64,000 bases of DNA, taken from the NCBI RefSeq assembly GCF_000818395.1, contig NZ_JWJG01000028.1:1552222-1616221 (forward strand), read 5' to 3'. The notes beneath the pieces were generated by a model, which worked only from the letters and a program-made list of their open reading frames with translations, did no database searches and had not been told where the DNA came from. Positions 19,780 to 28,716 of this stretch are shown in pieces. Position 1 is the stretch's first letter. Each line of letters opens with the position of its first letter. The DNA is from Noviherbaspirillum autotrophicum (GTDB lineage: Bacteria; Pseudomonadota; Gammaproteobacteria; Burkholderiales; Burkholderiaceae_D). Made by a program: the position numbers and the translations under genes.

Positions 19780-20141
19780 GTCGTGAATGTTTTATTGGTC
19801 TACGCAGCCGCCACGCCTGCAATCATTTTCAATAGAGCAGCCGAGCCTGCGGTTTGTTCGCAAAAAGACATTCAGATGTCGCAAGCTTGTGTCACAAACA
19901 TTGTCAGCCTCGCCAAACCGGGCCGCATACGCGCCTTAAGTAGTTGCGTGAGCGGAACAAATTGGCCTGTTCTTACCTCTACGACATTGCGCAATTCCAA
20001 TAGGCAACAGATATTGTTGATCTCGTCCCCGCATCGCGGCCCTGCCAGTGAGCGCGACGAGCAAATGGATAACGCCGTGTTGGCCGAGCGCCGTCCGCAA
20101 CGACGCACAGCCGGCGCCGCATATGATTGGTGAGACAGTTG
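19780..20141. promoter_or_regulatory. Divergent intergenic region between glgE and the GH13 gene
   Basis: About 360 bp with no convincing independent gene. It should hold the promoter of the whole minus-strand glgE-treY operon and that of the plus-strand GH13 gene. No strong sigma-70 box pair could be picked by eye on either strand. The last 77 bp (from ATG at 20065) look like the original 5' end of the GH13 gene in a different frame (see the entry at 20142). Confidence 0.5.
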
Positions 20142-21692
20142 ATGATTATTTATCAGGTATATCCGCGCAGCTTTTACGACTCGAATAACGATGGCATCGG
20201 CGACCTGGCCGGTATCGAGCAAAAACTTGCGTATATCAAAAGCCTCGGCGTCGACGCGATCTGGATCAGCCCTTTTTTCAAGTCGCCGATGAAGGACTTC
20301 GGCTATGACGTGTCCGACTATCGTGCAGTCGATCCGATCTTCGGCACCATGGATGACTTCAAGAGCCTGATGAAGCGCGCCAAGGCGCTCGGGCTCGGCA
20401 TCATCGTCGACATGGTGATTTCGCATACGTCGGAAGAACACGCGTGGTTCAGGCAGAGCCGCGCCCGCCAGAACAACAAGTCGGACTGGTACCTGTGGGC
20501 CGATCCGAGGCCGGATGGCAGCCCTCCCAACAACTGGGTATCGGTATTCGGCGGCCCGGCATGGCGCTGGGATGCGGAGCGGCGCCAGTACTATTTCCAC
20601 TCCTTCCTCTCCAGCCAGCCCGACCTCAACATGCACAACGCGGATGTGCAAAACGCGGTGCTGGCGGAAATGGATTTCTGGCTTGACATGGGCGTATCCG
20701 GTTTCCGCTTCGATGCCTGCAATCATATTTTTCAGGATGAGATGCTGCGCAATAATCCGCCGCGCGACAATCCCGGCGATGCGCTGCATCCTTATGGCTA
20801 CCAGGTGCATGTGTACGACCAGGGGCGGCCGGAAATGCTTCCCTTCCTGGAAAAGATTCGCACGCTGCTCGATGCCTATGGCGCCTTCAGCCTGGCGGAA
20901 GTGGGCGGCACCGATCCCCTGACGCTGATGGGGCAGTACACCCGGCCCGGACGGCTGCATTCGGCCTACAGCTTTGCGCTGATGCGCCCGGATTACAGCG
21001 CCCCGTATGTGCGCAACGTGATCGCGACGCTGGAAGAACACATCCAGGGGCCAAGCGCCGCCTGCTATGCGATGAGCAATCACGACAAGCCGCGCGTGGC
21101 CAGTCGCTGGCAGCATGGGCGCGACCGTGACGCCACCGCCCGCGAGCACTTGGCGCTGCTGTTCGCCATGCGCGGCGACATTTGCCTGTACCAGGGCGAA
21201 GAACTGGGCTTGCCGCAGTCGGATGTCCCATTCGAGCGCCTGCAAGACCCGTTCGGCATTTCGTTCTGGCCGAAATTCAAGGGCCGCGATGGCTGCCGCA
21301 CGCCGATGCCATGGAATAACGCGCTGCATGGCGGATTCAGCAAGGCCGAACCGTGGCTGCCGGTCGATCCGATTCATGTCGACATGAACGTGGAGCACCA
21401 GGAAAGCGATGCGCACTCGACCCTGCGCTTTGCGCGCGAAATGATCGCCCTGCGCAATGCCCGCCCTGAATTACACAAAGGAAACATCGAATTGCTCGAC
21501 GCGCCGGAAGGCGTACTCGCGTTTTCCCGTACCCACGAGGGCAGCCGGATCGTGTGCCTGTTCAACATGGACACTGTGCCGAAAAAGGTGCCGGGTTTCG
21601 GTGCAGCCGACATCGTATTCGGCCAGCATGCGGAGGTCGATGCCCATGTCGTGAGACTTGGCGCGAGCGGGTTTTGCATATTGCAGGCGTGA
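20142..21692 (+). CDS. GH13 alpha-glucosidase-like enzyme, apparent N-terminal frameshift
   Basis: Alpha-amylase-family hydrolase of the oligo-1,6-glucosidase/alpha-glucosidase type (GH13_23/31-like); exact substrate unknown. 516 aa from ATG at 20142. Seen: VYPRSFYDSNNDGIGDLAG, VDMVISHTSEEHAWF, FRFDACNHI (Asp191), FSLAEVGG (Glu253) and MSNHDKPRV (Asp315), so the active site is complete. Relatives normally begin 10-30 residues earlier with a WWR segment before IYQVYPRSF. Here the other frame reads YDW then TGA at 20131-20133. One extra G would give YDWWRQLMIIYQ and join an ORF starting at 20065. So either a 1-nt deletion (real or sequencing error) exists, or translation starts at 20142 after a weak GGTGAG. 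The gene is divergent from glgE. Confidence 0.85.
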   Translation: MIIYQVYPRSFYDSNNDGIGDLAGIEQKLAYIKSLGVDAIWISPFFKSPMKDFGYDVSDYRAVDPIFGTMDDFKSLMKRAKALGLGIIVDMVISHTSEEHAWFRQSRARQNNKSDWYLWADPRPDGSPPNNWVSVFGGPAWRWDAERRQYYFHSFLSSQPDLNMHNADVQNAVLAEMDFWLDMGVSGFRFDACNHIFQDEMLRNNPPRDNPGDALHPYGYQVHVYDQGRPEMLPFLEKIRTLLDAYGAFSLAEVGGTDPLTLMGQYTRPGRLHSAYSFALMRPDYSAPYVRNVIATLEEHIQGPSAACYAMSNHDKPRVASRWQHGRDRDATAREHLALLFAMRGDICLYQGEELGLPQSDVPFERLQDPFGISFWPKFKGRDGCRTPMPWNNALHGGFSKAEPWLPVDPIHVDMNVEHQESDAHSTLRFAREMIALRNARPELHKGNIELLDAPEGVLAFSRTHEGSRIVCLFNMDTVPKKVPGFGAADIVFGQHAEVDAHVVRLGASGFCILQA

Positions 21693-21931
21693 TTTGCAGC
21701 TAAGCCAGGAGCGACGGCTTATCGGAAGGGTGGCTCTTGATAAGCGCACCAACTAGTCCCATTGACAGAATCGGGCCAAAAAGTGCCAAGGCAACCTGTT
21801 GAAAATAACAAAAAGAAACTTGGCATGTACAGCAACAGTTATTTTGAGCAACTATTGATATAAACCTAATCGGGTTGTAGTCACCTGTTTATAGTTTTGG
21901 CACTATCTCAGTTTTAGCCATACCATCATGA
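21693..21931. other. AT-rich intergenic region before the O-antigen-ligase-like gene
   Basis: About 240 bp without a gene. The composition drops clearly in GC relative to the upstream glucan genes, marking the left edge of the atypical 21.7-24.4 kb segment. A short TAAGCC/GGCTTA hairpin just after the GH13 stop (about 21700-21721) has no U-run, so I do not call it a terminator. Confidence 0.4.
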
Positions 21932-23203
21932 ATGTTCACAATTTGGAGATGCCGTTTGTATCTCGTTAAATGGGTGACAACTGCTACGATCATTGCCTTT
22001 CCGGTCCTAGCAATTGTGCTTCACAACGCAGCAAACGCTTGCCTGCTCTTACTGTTGCTAAACAGCATTATTGCCGTACTGATTGGTATTCGCCCGGCAG
22101 GCTATGAATTTTCACGGTTCTTGAAGGACTACTGGCCCTTACATCTTGCGATGGCCTCGTGGTTTCTCGCTGTTTTGCTGAATCAGCTTTCACGCGGCGA
22201 ATTTTCGGACGCCCCGTTCGATCGTACTTTACGACTAGGGATCTTTGCTCCAGTTTTCTGGATTATCTTGGCACTGGCTTTTCGTCAAATAAAGCATATG
22301 CAATGGAGCTTTATTGGCGGGACACTAATTGCCGCGATCGATGCATATGTTGTGACGCGGGGCGGAACAGAACGTCCTGGCAACATTGGTTTCATTCCCA
22401 TCATTGCGTTCTCCAACATGACACTGCTATTGGGAGCTATGGCCCTGATATCGATAGGTTGGAATGAACGACACGAAAAGCTGCTCATCTTATTAAAAAT
22501 ACTGGCTTTCTGTGTCGCACTCTATGTCACGATCCTGACGCAAACTCGCGGCAGCTGGATTGCCATTCCAGCGATTGTCACCTTGGCGCTCGGCTTTTTT
22601 GCGAATTTTCTGCCGCGCTATAAATCAATTCTTGCCGGCGCATCGCTGCTTCTGATCGCAAGCACATTTACCTCCAGTAGTATCGTGCACAACCGATTTT
22701 CCGCTTTCGAGGGGGATATTGACCAATACCGCCAGGGAAATCGTGATACATCCTTAGGTGCACGAATCCAGATGTGGCAAGGGGCATGGATCCTCTTCAA
22801 GGAACATCCCTTGTTTGGGGTCGGCAGGGAAAATTTCAAGAAGGAAATGACTGGACTGGCGTCGAGAAAGATCGTCACACCCGCAGCGTCGGAGTTGGTT
22901 CATTCGCATAACGAAGTGCTGTTCAACATGGCAACCTACGGGATAGGGGGACTATTTTCCATACTGTCCATCTATTTTGTACCCGCCTACTACTTTGCCC
23001 GCGACCGAAGTCATCAGGACCGGCAAGTTAAAACTGCGGCCTACTTGGGTTTGTTGTTATGCATAAGCTTCTTCTTTTATGGTTTGGTTGACTTGATGTT
23101 TTTCTGGAATGTCACCGGCAGCTTTTACTCTATGAGCGTAGCGGTATTTATGACATGCATCATCAAGCGCAAAGAAGAAATCAAGCGTTTGCAGCCCGAG
23201 TAA
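21932..23203 (+). CDS. O-antigen ligase / Wzy-family membrane protein
   Basis: Polytopic inner-membrane protein of 423 aa with about 10-12 hydrophobic segments. It probably joins or polymerises surface polysaccharide (WaaL/Wzy_C family). Seen: an early hydrophobic run (ANACLLLLLLNSIIAVL), a large loop between the last helices carrying RIQMWQGAWILFKEHPLFG and GRENFKKEMTGL, then HSHNEVLFNMATYGIGG. This is the pattern of the Wzy_C loop with its conserved Arg and His. Codon use is AT-richer than the neighbours. It ends inside the convergent GT9 gene (23-nt overlap). The substrate cannot be told from sequence. A lone ligase plus a GT9 enzyme suggests lipopolysaccharide core or exopolysaccharide assembly. 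Confidence 0.82.
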   Translation: MFTIWRCRLYLVKWVTTATIIAFPVLAIVLHNAANACLLLLLLNSIIAVLIGIRPAGYEFSRFLKDYWPLHLAMASWFLAVLLNQLSRGEFSDAPFDRTLRLGIFAPVFWIILALAFRQIKHMQWSFIGGTLIAAIDAYVVTRGGTERPGNIGFIPIIAFSNMTLLLGAMALISIGWNERHEKLLILLKILAFCVALYVTILTQTRGSWIAIPAIVTLALGFFANFLPRYKSILAGASLLLIASTFTSSSIVHNRFSAFEGDIDQYRQGNRDTSLGARIQMWQGAWILFKEHPLFGVGRENFKKEMTGLASRKIVTPAASELVHSHNEVLFNMATYGIGGLFSILSIYFVPAYYFARDRSHQDRQVKTAAYLGLLLCISFFFYGLVDLMFFWNVTGSFYSMSVAVFMTCIIKRKEEIKRLQPE

Positions 23204-24293
23204 ATAAAGCAGGTTGGCTGTCTTTAGCAGGGCGCGTATACATCGATTCGTTCGTCGCGCAATTTCCCTCCTGCTGCTCCCGTCTCCACTGCAAAACGAT
23301 CTCTGCGACAACATCAGGCGCAATGTTTTTCATGCAGTCGCAGCTAATTGTCTGTTTATCCGCGCACCCGAGACAGCTGGTCGGCATGTATAACGCCTGC
23401 GCATGCCGACCGACCGGTGCCCAACGCCCCGGATGCATTGGTCGTGTCGGCGGAAACAGACCAAGCGTACGCTGCCCAAGCGCAGCCGCCATATGCAAAG
23501 GTCCGGTGCCGCTCGCGATCAGTCCGTCTGCCATTTGAATAAAGGTCGCCAGCTGATCGAGCGTGAACTTGCCACATACATTACTTACATTTGGCAAGCG
23601 CAACAACTCCGATGCATTACGTTCAATCCATTGGCCTTCCTCAGCACTGCCAGTCACCCAAATGTGGATACTGGGATTGCTCCTTAACTGTTGTGCAAGC
23701 GCGAAAAAATTTTCCATCGGCCACTCGCGGCCGTGTCCGTTGGACTTCATATGGATAATCAGATTGAAGGGATGCGGCCGTAACAGCCGCCTGATTTGCT
23801 CGTCATCACAACTACTGAAACGATATAGCGCAGCAATTTCAGAAAGTTCGGGAATGGTCTTAAGGCCAAGCGGACGCAAGAACTCGAAATTGAACTGGGA
23901 TTCATGCAAATCGGAGATTCTTTTTGAGAAACGCACACGTCGATTACAAAAAAGTAACTGATGCACTTTCTGCCTGGCATTCCCGATTCGGTTAGGTATT
24001 CCTGCCTTGAATGCAGCGACGGCTAATTGCTGGTCTGGCTGAGCAAAGATTACAGTATCGATATCCGAGCATGCGAAAAAGGTGACAAGATCGTGTGAAA
24101 CACTTTCTAATTCAATCACCGCATCCACTGCTGTGCTGCGTCGCACTATGGCGGCTGCATACGCCCGGCACATAATGCTAATTTTGACTTGTGGAAATTT
24201 TTTCTTAAGCCATGTACATATCGGCAGAGTCAAGACGACGTCTCCGATATTATCGGTACGGCATATCAGGATATGAGAACACTTTATCGCCAT
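23181..24293 (-). CDS. Glycosyltransferase family 9 (heptosyltransferase-like)
   Basis: A 370-residue cytoplasmic glycosyltransferase of the ADP-heptose:LPS heptosyltransferase fold (WaaC/WaaF/WaaQ family). Seen: N-terminal ICRTDNIGDVVLTLPICTWL (family motif near residue 10), the hinge region IIHMKSNGHGREWPMENFF, and the nucleotide-sugar site GLIASGTGPLHMAAALG with a following PPTRPMHPGRWAPVG. Start chosen at ATG 24293; a TTG 12 nt upstream is in frame. Convergent with, and overlapping, the O-antigen-ligase-like gene. Both share atypical low GC. Which sugar it transfers is unknown. Confidence 0.87.
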   Translation of the reverse strand: MAIKCSHILICRTDNIGDVVLTLPICTWLKKKFPQVKISIMCRAYAAAIVRRSTAVDAVIELESVSHDLVTFFACSDIDTVIFAQPDQQLAVAAFKAGIPNRIGNARQKVHQLLFCNRRVRFSKRISDLHESQFNFEFLRPLGLKTIPELSEIAALYRFSSCDDEQIRRLLRPHPFNLIIHMKSNGHGREWPMENFFALAQQLRSNPSIHIWVTGSAEEGQWIERNASELLRLPNVSNVCGKFTLDQLATFIQMADGLIASGTGPLHMAAALGQRTLGLFPPTRPMHPGRWAPVGRHAQALYMPTSCLGCADKQTISCDCMKNIAPDVVAEIVLQWRREQQEGNCATNESMYTRPAKDSQPALFTRAANA

Positions 24294-24415
24294 TGCCTGT
24301 TTCAATTAGGTAATGATTAGAGTCGAACGATCATGCCATCCCAATATTTAGAGAATCTTGATAATTGTTAAACCGTGATGCAATACCATGCTGTAGATAC
24401 GCGCGACTGCTCGGT

Positions 24416-26542
24416 TCACTCCCCCATATCCGCCAGCCGCAACTCCTTCGGCACGCGATTCGCAAACACCATCACGCTGTAGCCCTGCACGTCAACCGTG
24501 TCTTGCCTCATTTCCCGCGCCCGGCTGTCTTCCTCGGCGCTGTCTGTGAGCAGATACCAGCGCCGTTGTGGCGCCGGAAAGCTGAACGTGATCGGTTCAT
24601 GCCAGGCATTGATGAACAACAGAACGATACCGGTGCGTCCTTTGTCGTCGACACCCGCACGCTGGACCGCCAATGCGCGGGCATCCGGGTTTTGCCATGC
24701 ATCCGGTCCCAGTTCTTCAGCGCGCTCGTCGAACCAGGCAATGTCCCGCACGCCGGGCTCCAGCTCCGCGCCATAGTGAAACCGGTCTGATTGCAAAGCG
24801 GAAAAGTAATGCCGCATGATTCCCAGCCGGGCGACATAATTAACCAGCGAGCTGCCGGCGGGCGTTTGCGCCAACGTCCAGTCGACCCATGAAATGTCAT
24901 TGTCCTGGCAATACGCGTTATTGTTTCCGCGCTGCGTGCGGCCGAACTCGTCTCCGGCCAGCAGCATCGGCGTGCCTTGCGCCAGCATTACCGTCGCGAG
25001 CATGGCGCGCCGTACACGCTCGCGCTGCGCCAGGATTGCGGCATCGTCGGTGGGGCCTTCCGTGCCCCAGTTCGCGCTGTAATTCTCGGAATGGCCGTCG
25101 TTGTTGTTTTCCCCATTTGCCTCGTTGTGCTTTTGCGAATAACTGACGACATCCTGCAAGGTGAAGCCGTCATGCGAGGCGACATAGTTGATCGATGCCC
25201 ACGGCTTGCGGTGGCGCCGGCTGAACAAGTCGGCCGAGCCGGATAGGCGCGCCGCGAAATCGGCGCGCAGGCCGGCATCGCCGCGCCAGAAGCGCCGCAC
25301 GCCGTCGCGAAACTTGTCGTTCCACTCCGCGAACCTGGGCGGATGATTGCCGAGCTGGTAGCCGCCGGGCCCGATGTCCCACGGCTCTGAAATCAGTTTC
25401 AGCCGCGACAGTAACGGGTCTTGCAGGATGGCATCGAAAAAGCCCGAACCCGGGTCGAAACCGGTGCCTTCGCGCCCCAGCGTGGCGCCGAGGTCGAAGC
25501 GAAAGCCGTCGATATGGAATGACTCCGCCCAGTAACGCAGCGAATCCATCACCATCTGCAGCACCCGCGGATGCGATATGTTGAGGGTATTGCCGCATCC
25601 GGTTTCATTGATGTAGTAACGCTCGTTGCCGGGCACCAGACGGAAGTAACTGGCATTGTCCAGGCCCCGAAAGCAGATGGTGGGCCCCAGTTCGTTGCCG
25701 CTGCTGGTATGGTTGTAAACCACGTCGAGGATGACTTCGATACCGGCCGCATGTAGCCGCCGTACTGCCAGGCGCATGTCATTCAGCCCGCCCTGCGACA
25801 GGTAGGCCGGCTCCGGCGCAAAGAAGGACAGCGGGCTGTAGCCCCAGTAATTGCGCAAGCCCTTTTCCAGAAGAAAGCGATCCTGCATGTAGGCGTTGAC
25901 CGGCATGAGTTCGATCGTGGTCACGCCCAGCCGGTGCAGGTGATCGATGAAGCGCGGATTGGCCAGTGCCGCAAAGGTGCCGCGCACGTCCGCGCGCAAG
26001 TCGTCGCGCAGGATCGAAATGCCGCGCACGTGGACTTCGTAGATGACGGTCTTCGACCACGGCACGATGGGGCGGCGGTCGTCGCCCCAGTTGAACACGT
26101 CTTCCACGACTACCGACCGCGGCACCGCCGGCGCACTGTCGCGCCGGTCGAAGCTGAGGTCTGCGCGCGGCGAGCCGAGCCGGTAGCCGAACAGCGCATC
26201 GGACCAGCGCAGCGGCCCCGACAACAGCCGCGCATACGGATCGAGCAGGAGCTTGTAAGGATTGAAGCGATGCCCGCGCTGCGGATCGTATGGCCCATAA
26301 GCCCGGAACCCGTACAGCAGCCCCGGCCCGGCCTCCGGCAGATAGCCGTTCCATACCTCGTCCGTACAGTCGGGCAACGGCAGCCGCGCGACTTCATGCC
26401 GCCCTGCCGCATCGAAGATGCACAACTCGACTTTTTCTGCATTGGCGGAAAACACGGCGAAGTTGACCCCCTGCCCGTCGAAGGTGGCACCCAGCGGATA
26501 CGGGCGCCCGGGGCGCAGGCGGTCCGGGATTTCAAAAAACAT
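24416..26542 (-). CDS. glgX: Glycogen debranching enzyme GlgX (second copy)
   Basis: Second isoamylase-type debranching enzyme (GH13_11), 708 aa, collinear with the copy at 8587-10710 and clearly paralogous. Seen: RPYPLGATFDGQGVNFAVFS, DVVYNHTSSGNELGPT, GFRFDLGATLGREGTGF (nucleophile Asp), LISEPWDIGPGGYQLG (acid Glu), SHDGFTLQDVVSYSQKHN and LAGDEFGRTQRGNNNAYCQ. It lies 39 bp downstream of glgA on the same strand, so glgA-glgX2 probably form a two-gene glycogen operon separate from the glgE operon. All catalytic residues appear intact, so it is not a decaying duplicate. Confidence 0.95.
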   Translation of the reverse strand: MFFEIPDRLRPGRPYPLGATFDGQGVNFAVFSANAEKVELCIFDAAGRHEVARLPLPDCTDEVWNGYLPEAGPGLLYGFRAYGPYDPQRGHRFNPYKLLLDPYARLLSGPLRWSDALFGYRLGSPRADLSFDRRDSAPAVPRSVVVEDVFNWGDDRRPIVPWSKTVIYEVHVRGISILRDDLRADVRGTFAALANPRFIDHLHRLGVTTIELMPVNAYMQDRFLLEKGLRNYWGYSPLSFFAPEPAYLSQGGLNDMRLAVRRLHAAGIEVILDVVYNHTSSGNELGPTICFRGLDNASYFRLVPGNERYYINETGCGNTLNISHPRVLQMVMDSLRYWAESFHIDGFRFDLGATLGREGTGFDPGSGFFDAILQDPLLSRLKLISEPWDIGPGGYQLGNHPPRFAEWNDKFRDGVRRFWRGDAGLRADFAARLSGSADLFSRRHRKPWASINYVASHDGFTLQDVVSYSQKHNEANGENNNDGHSENYSANWGTEGPTDDAAILAQRERVRRAMLATVMLAQGTPMLLAGDEFGRTQRGNNNAYCQDNDISWVDWTLAQTPAGSSLVNYVARLGIMRHYFSALQSDRFHYGAELEPGVRDIAWFDERAEELGPDAWQNPDARALAVQRAGVDDKGRTGIVLLFINAWHEPITFSFPAPQRRWYLLTDSAEEDSRAREMRQDTVDVQGYSVMVFANRVPKELRLADMGE

Positions 26543-26581
26543 GCGTGAAGGATCTCCGTAATATTTTTATGGCGGCACGCC

Positions 26582-28207
26582 TCATGCAGTCTTGTATTCC
26601 GGGAGGTCCGTTTCCGGCGCTTCGGGCTGCGCCACGAACAATTCCTTGACGGCGTGCGCCGCGATGTCGCGGTAGGCGGCGATATATTTCTCTGCCGGCT
26701 GGGACCAGGAAAAATCGGCCGACATTGCATTGCATTGCATCGGATGCCATTCGGCTGGATTTTCATAGAGCGCGAAGGCGCGGCTGACCGCCGCCGTCAT
26801 GCCGTCGGCGGCTTCACCGTCAAACAGGATGCCGCTCGCATCTTGCGGAGGCAGGCCCGACAGCCCGGCGTCGACAACCGTATCGACGATGCCGCCTACG
26901 CGGGAAGCGATCGGGATGGTTCCGTAATGCATCGAATACAGCGGCGTCAGGCCGAACGGCTCGAAACGGCTGCCGTGCAGCAGCATGTCGGCGCCGGCAT
27001 GAAGTGCATGCGCGCGCATCTCGTCGTAGCCGATATGGACCGCAGCCCGCTCCGGAAAGTCCTGCGCCAGCCGGACGAAGTCCTGCTCGTAGGTGCGGTC
27101 GCCGCGCCCGAGGACAATCAATTGCGCGCGGGGATAACGCTGCAACACTGCCGGCAGCGATGCCAGCGCGACATCGGCCATCTTTTGGTGCGTGATCCGG
27201 CTGCCCATCGCAAGAATCGGGGCGAACGGGTCGGGCGGCAACTCGAACAATGTCTGCAATTCGCGTTTGCAGCTGCTCTTTCCGCGCAAGTCGGACAGGG
27301 TGAACGACCGCGCAATGAGGGCGTCACCGGCCGGATTCCACGCCTCGGTATCGACACCGTTGCGTATGGCAAGAAGCGCGTTCCTGCGCTCGTTGAGCAG
27401 CCCGTCCATGCCATGCCCGAAGCGCGGCGTCAGGATTTCCGCCGCATAGGTATCGCTGACTGTCGAGATGCGGTCGGCGTAGCGGATGCCGGCCTTCAGA
27501 AAGCTCAGCTTGCCCCAGAACTCCATCCCGTCCGGGCCGAGCATCTGCTGGGGGATGCCAAGGCCGGCGGCGCAGTCAACCGGAAAATTCCCTTGAAATG
27601 CGAGATTGTGAATCGTAAACAACGTACCGACGTCCGCGACCCGGTGCAGCCGCAGCAGCGCCGGAATCAGGCCGGCATGCCAGTCATTCGCATGCACGAC
27701 ATGCGGAGGAGCAAGCGATGTCTGGCCACGGCAAACCGCCACGGCGGCATGCGCCAGCGCGCCAAAGCATGACGCATTGTCGGGGAACTCTTCACCTCGC
27801 TCGTCCACATAGGGGTTGCTGATGCGTCGCTCGAAGCCGGCGGTACGCAGCAGCAGTACGGGTATGTCCTGATCTGGCATCATGCCATGTAACAAGCGGC
27901 CCGGACCACCGGGCAAGTCGGCAAGAAGGCCAGCTTCCTCCAGGTTCCTCGCCTGTTCCAGCGCGGCCGGGTAGCCCGGCATCATTACCGTTGCATCGAT
28001 GCCGCGCCGTCGCAGGGTGCGGGCCAGTGAGGTGATAACGTCGGCGAGGCCGCCGGTTTTAACGAGGGGAACAGCTTCTGAACAAACGATGAGGATGCGG
28101 GCATTCAATGGGATGGCTCCGGTCTCATGAACGAAGGTGGGTTCCGGCGCATCGCCTGATGCGCCGGAAAGCTCCAACTTAATATAGGCGTTGCCCCAAT
28201 TGCTCAC
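26582..28207 (-). CDS. glgA: Glycogen synthase GlgA (ADP-glucose, GT5)
   Basis: Extends alpha-1,4-glucan from ADP-glucose. GT5 fold, up to 541 aa. Seen: VCSEAVPLVKTGGLADV (ADP-glucose-binding KTGGL), HANDWHAGLIPALL, and the C-terminal GSRFEPFGLTPLYSMHYGTIPIAS with the catalytic Glu region. From ATG 28207 there is a 33-residue extension before the family start. A TTG at 28108 with GGAG 8 nt upstream would give NARILIVCSEAVPL, putting the KTGGL Lys at residue 17 as in E. coli, so 28108 is a serious alternative. The C-terminus extends about 40 residues past the usual end. glgC is not in the window. Confidence 0.94.
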   Translation of the reverse strand: MSNWGNAYIKLELSGASGDAPEPTFVHETGAIPLNARILIVCSEAVPLVKTGGLADVITSLARTLRRRGIDATVMMPGYPAALEQARNLEEAGLLADLPGGPGRLLHGMMPDQDIPVLLLRTAGFERRISNPYVDERGEEFPDNASCFGALAHAAVAVCRGQTSLAPPHVVHANDWHAGLIPALLRLHRVADVGTLFTIHNLAFQGNFPVDCAAGLGIPQQMLGPDGMEFWGKLSFLKAGIRYADRISTVSDTYAAEILTPRFGHGMDGLLNERRNALLAIRNGVDTEAWNPAGDALIARSFTLSDLRGKSSCKRELQTLFELPPDPFAPILAMGSRITHQKMADVALASLPAVLQRYPRAQLIVLGRGDRTYEQDFVRLAQDFPERAAVHIGYDEMRAHALHAGADMLLHGSRFEPFGLTPLYSMHYGTIPIASRVGGIVDTVVDAGLSGLPPQDASGILFDGEAADGMTAAVSRAFALYENPAEWHPMQCNAMSADFSWSQPAEKYIAAYRDIAAHAVKELFVAQPEAPETDLPEYKTA

Positions 28208-28266
28208 CTGTGTAAAATCAACTTAATTACGTCGATACCCGGCCCAACACAGAGAGAACCGCCACC

Positions 28267-28599
28267 ATGACTTCTTCCGACAACCGCAACGCGATACCGC
28301 CGTCCGCCATGCCATCGCCATCCGGGTTCAGTCTCGAGCGCGTACGCCATCTGGTCGCCGCGCTGGAGCAGGAACTGGCGAACGCGCCGGCCGATGCGCC
28401 CCAGGTACAGACAATGAAAGAAGAAATCGCCACACTCAAGCACATGCTGGCCTCGCCCGACAATCAGGAAGGCGACGTACGCGAGAGGCTGCATACCGTC
28501 CACAACACGTTCCAGGACATGACTGCGCGCGTGGAAAGCGAAGTGTTGAGGGACAGCCCGTATATCGCGGAAATCGGCCGGATTCTGGGCTTGGTATAG
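28267..28599 (+). CDS. DUF4404-like small protein
   Basis: A 110-residue acidic, helical cytoplasmic protein of unknown function. Seen: a disordered Ser/Pro-rich N-terminus (about 20 residues), then an amphipathic helical core (VRHLVAALEQELAN, MKEEIATLKHMLAS) with heptad-like spacing, and a C-terminal helix ending IAEIGRILGLV. The pattern fits the DUF4404 family of small coiled-coil proteins; this assignment is from memory of the family, not a search. It is divergent from glgA, with only 59 bp between the starts, so the two share a promoter region. Confidence 0.72.
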   Translation: MTSSDNRNAIPPSAMPSPSGFSLERVRHLVAALEQELANAPADAPQVQTMKEEIATLKHMLASPDNQEGDVRERLHTVHNTFQDMTARVESEVLRDSPYIAEIGRILGLV

Positions 28600-28716
28600 C
28601 ACCGGCGGCCGCTTTCCTGCATGGCGCGCAGGAAGGCGGTTCCAGTCAGCAGCACTGCTGTTGGCCCAAGTAAATGCGTTTGGTAGCCTTGCGGGGTATG
28701 CCCTACAATGCGCGGC

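Noticed and set aside
19872-21416. Open frame of about 510 codons on the minus strand
   Set aside because: Antisense to the GH13 gene, whose catalytic motifs are clear on the plus strand.
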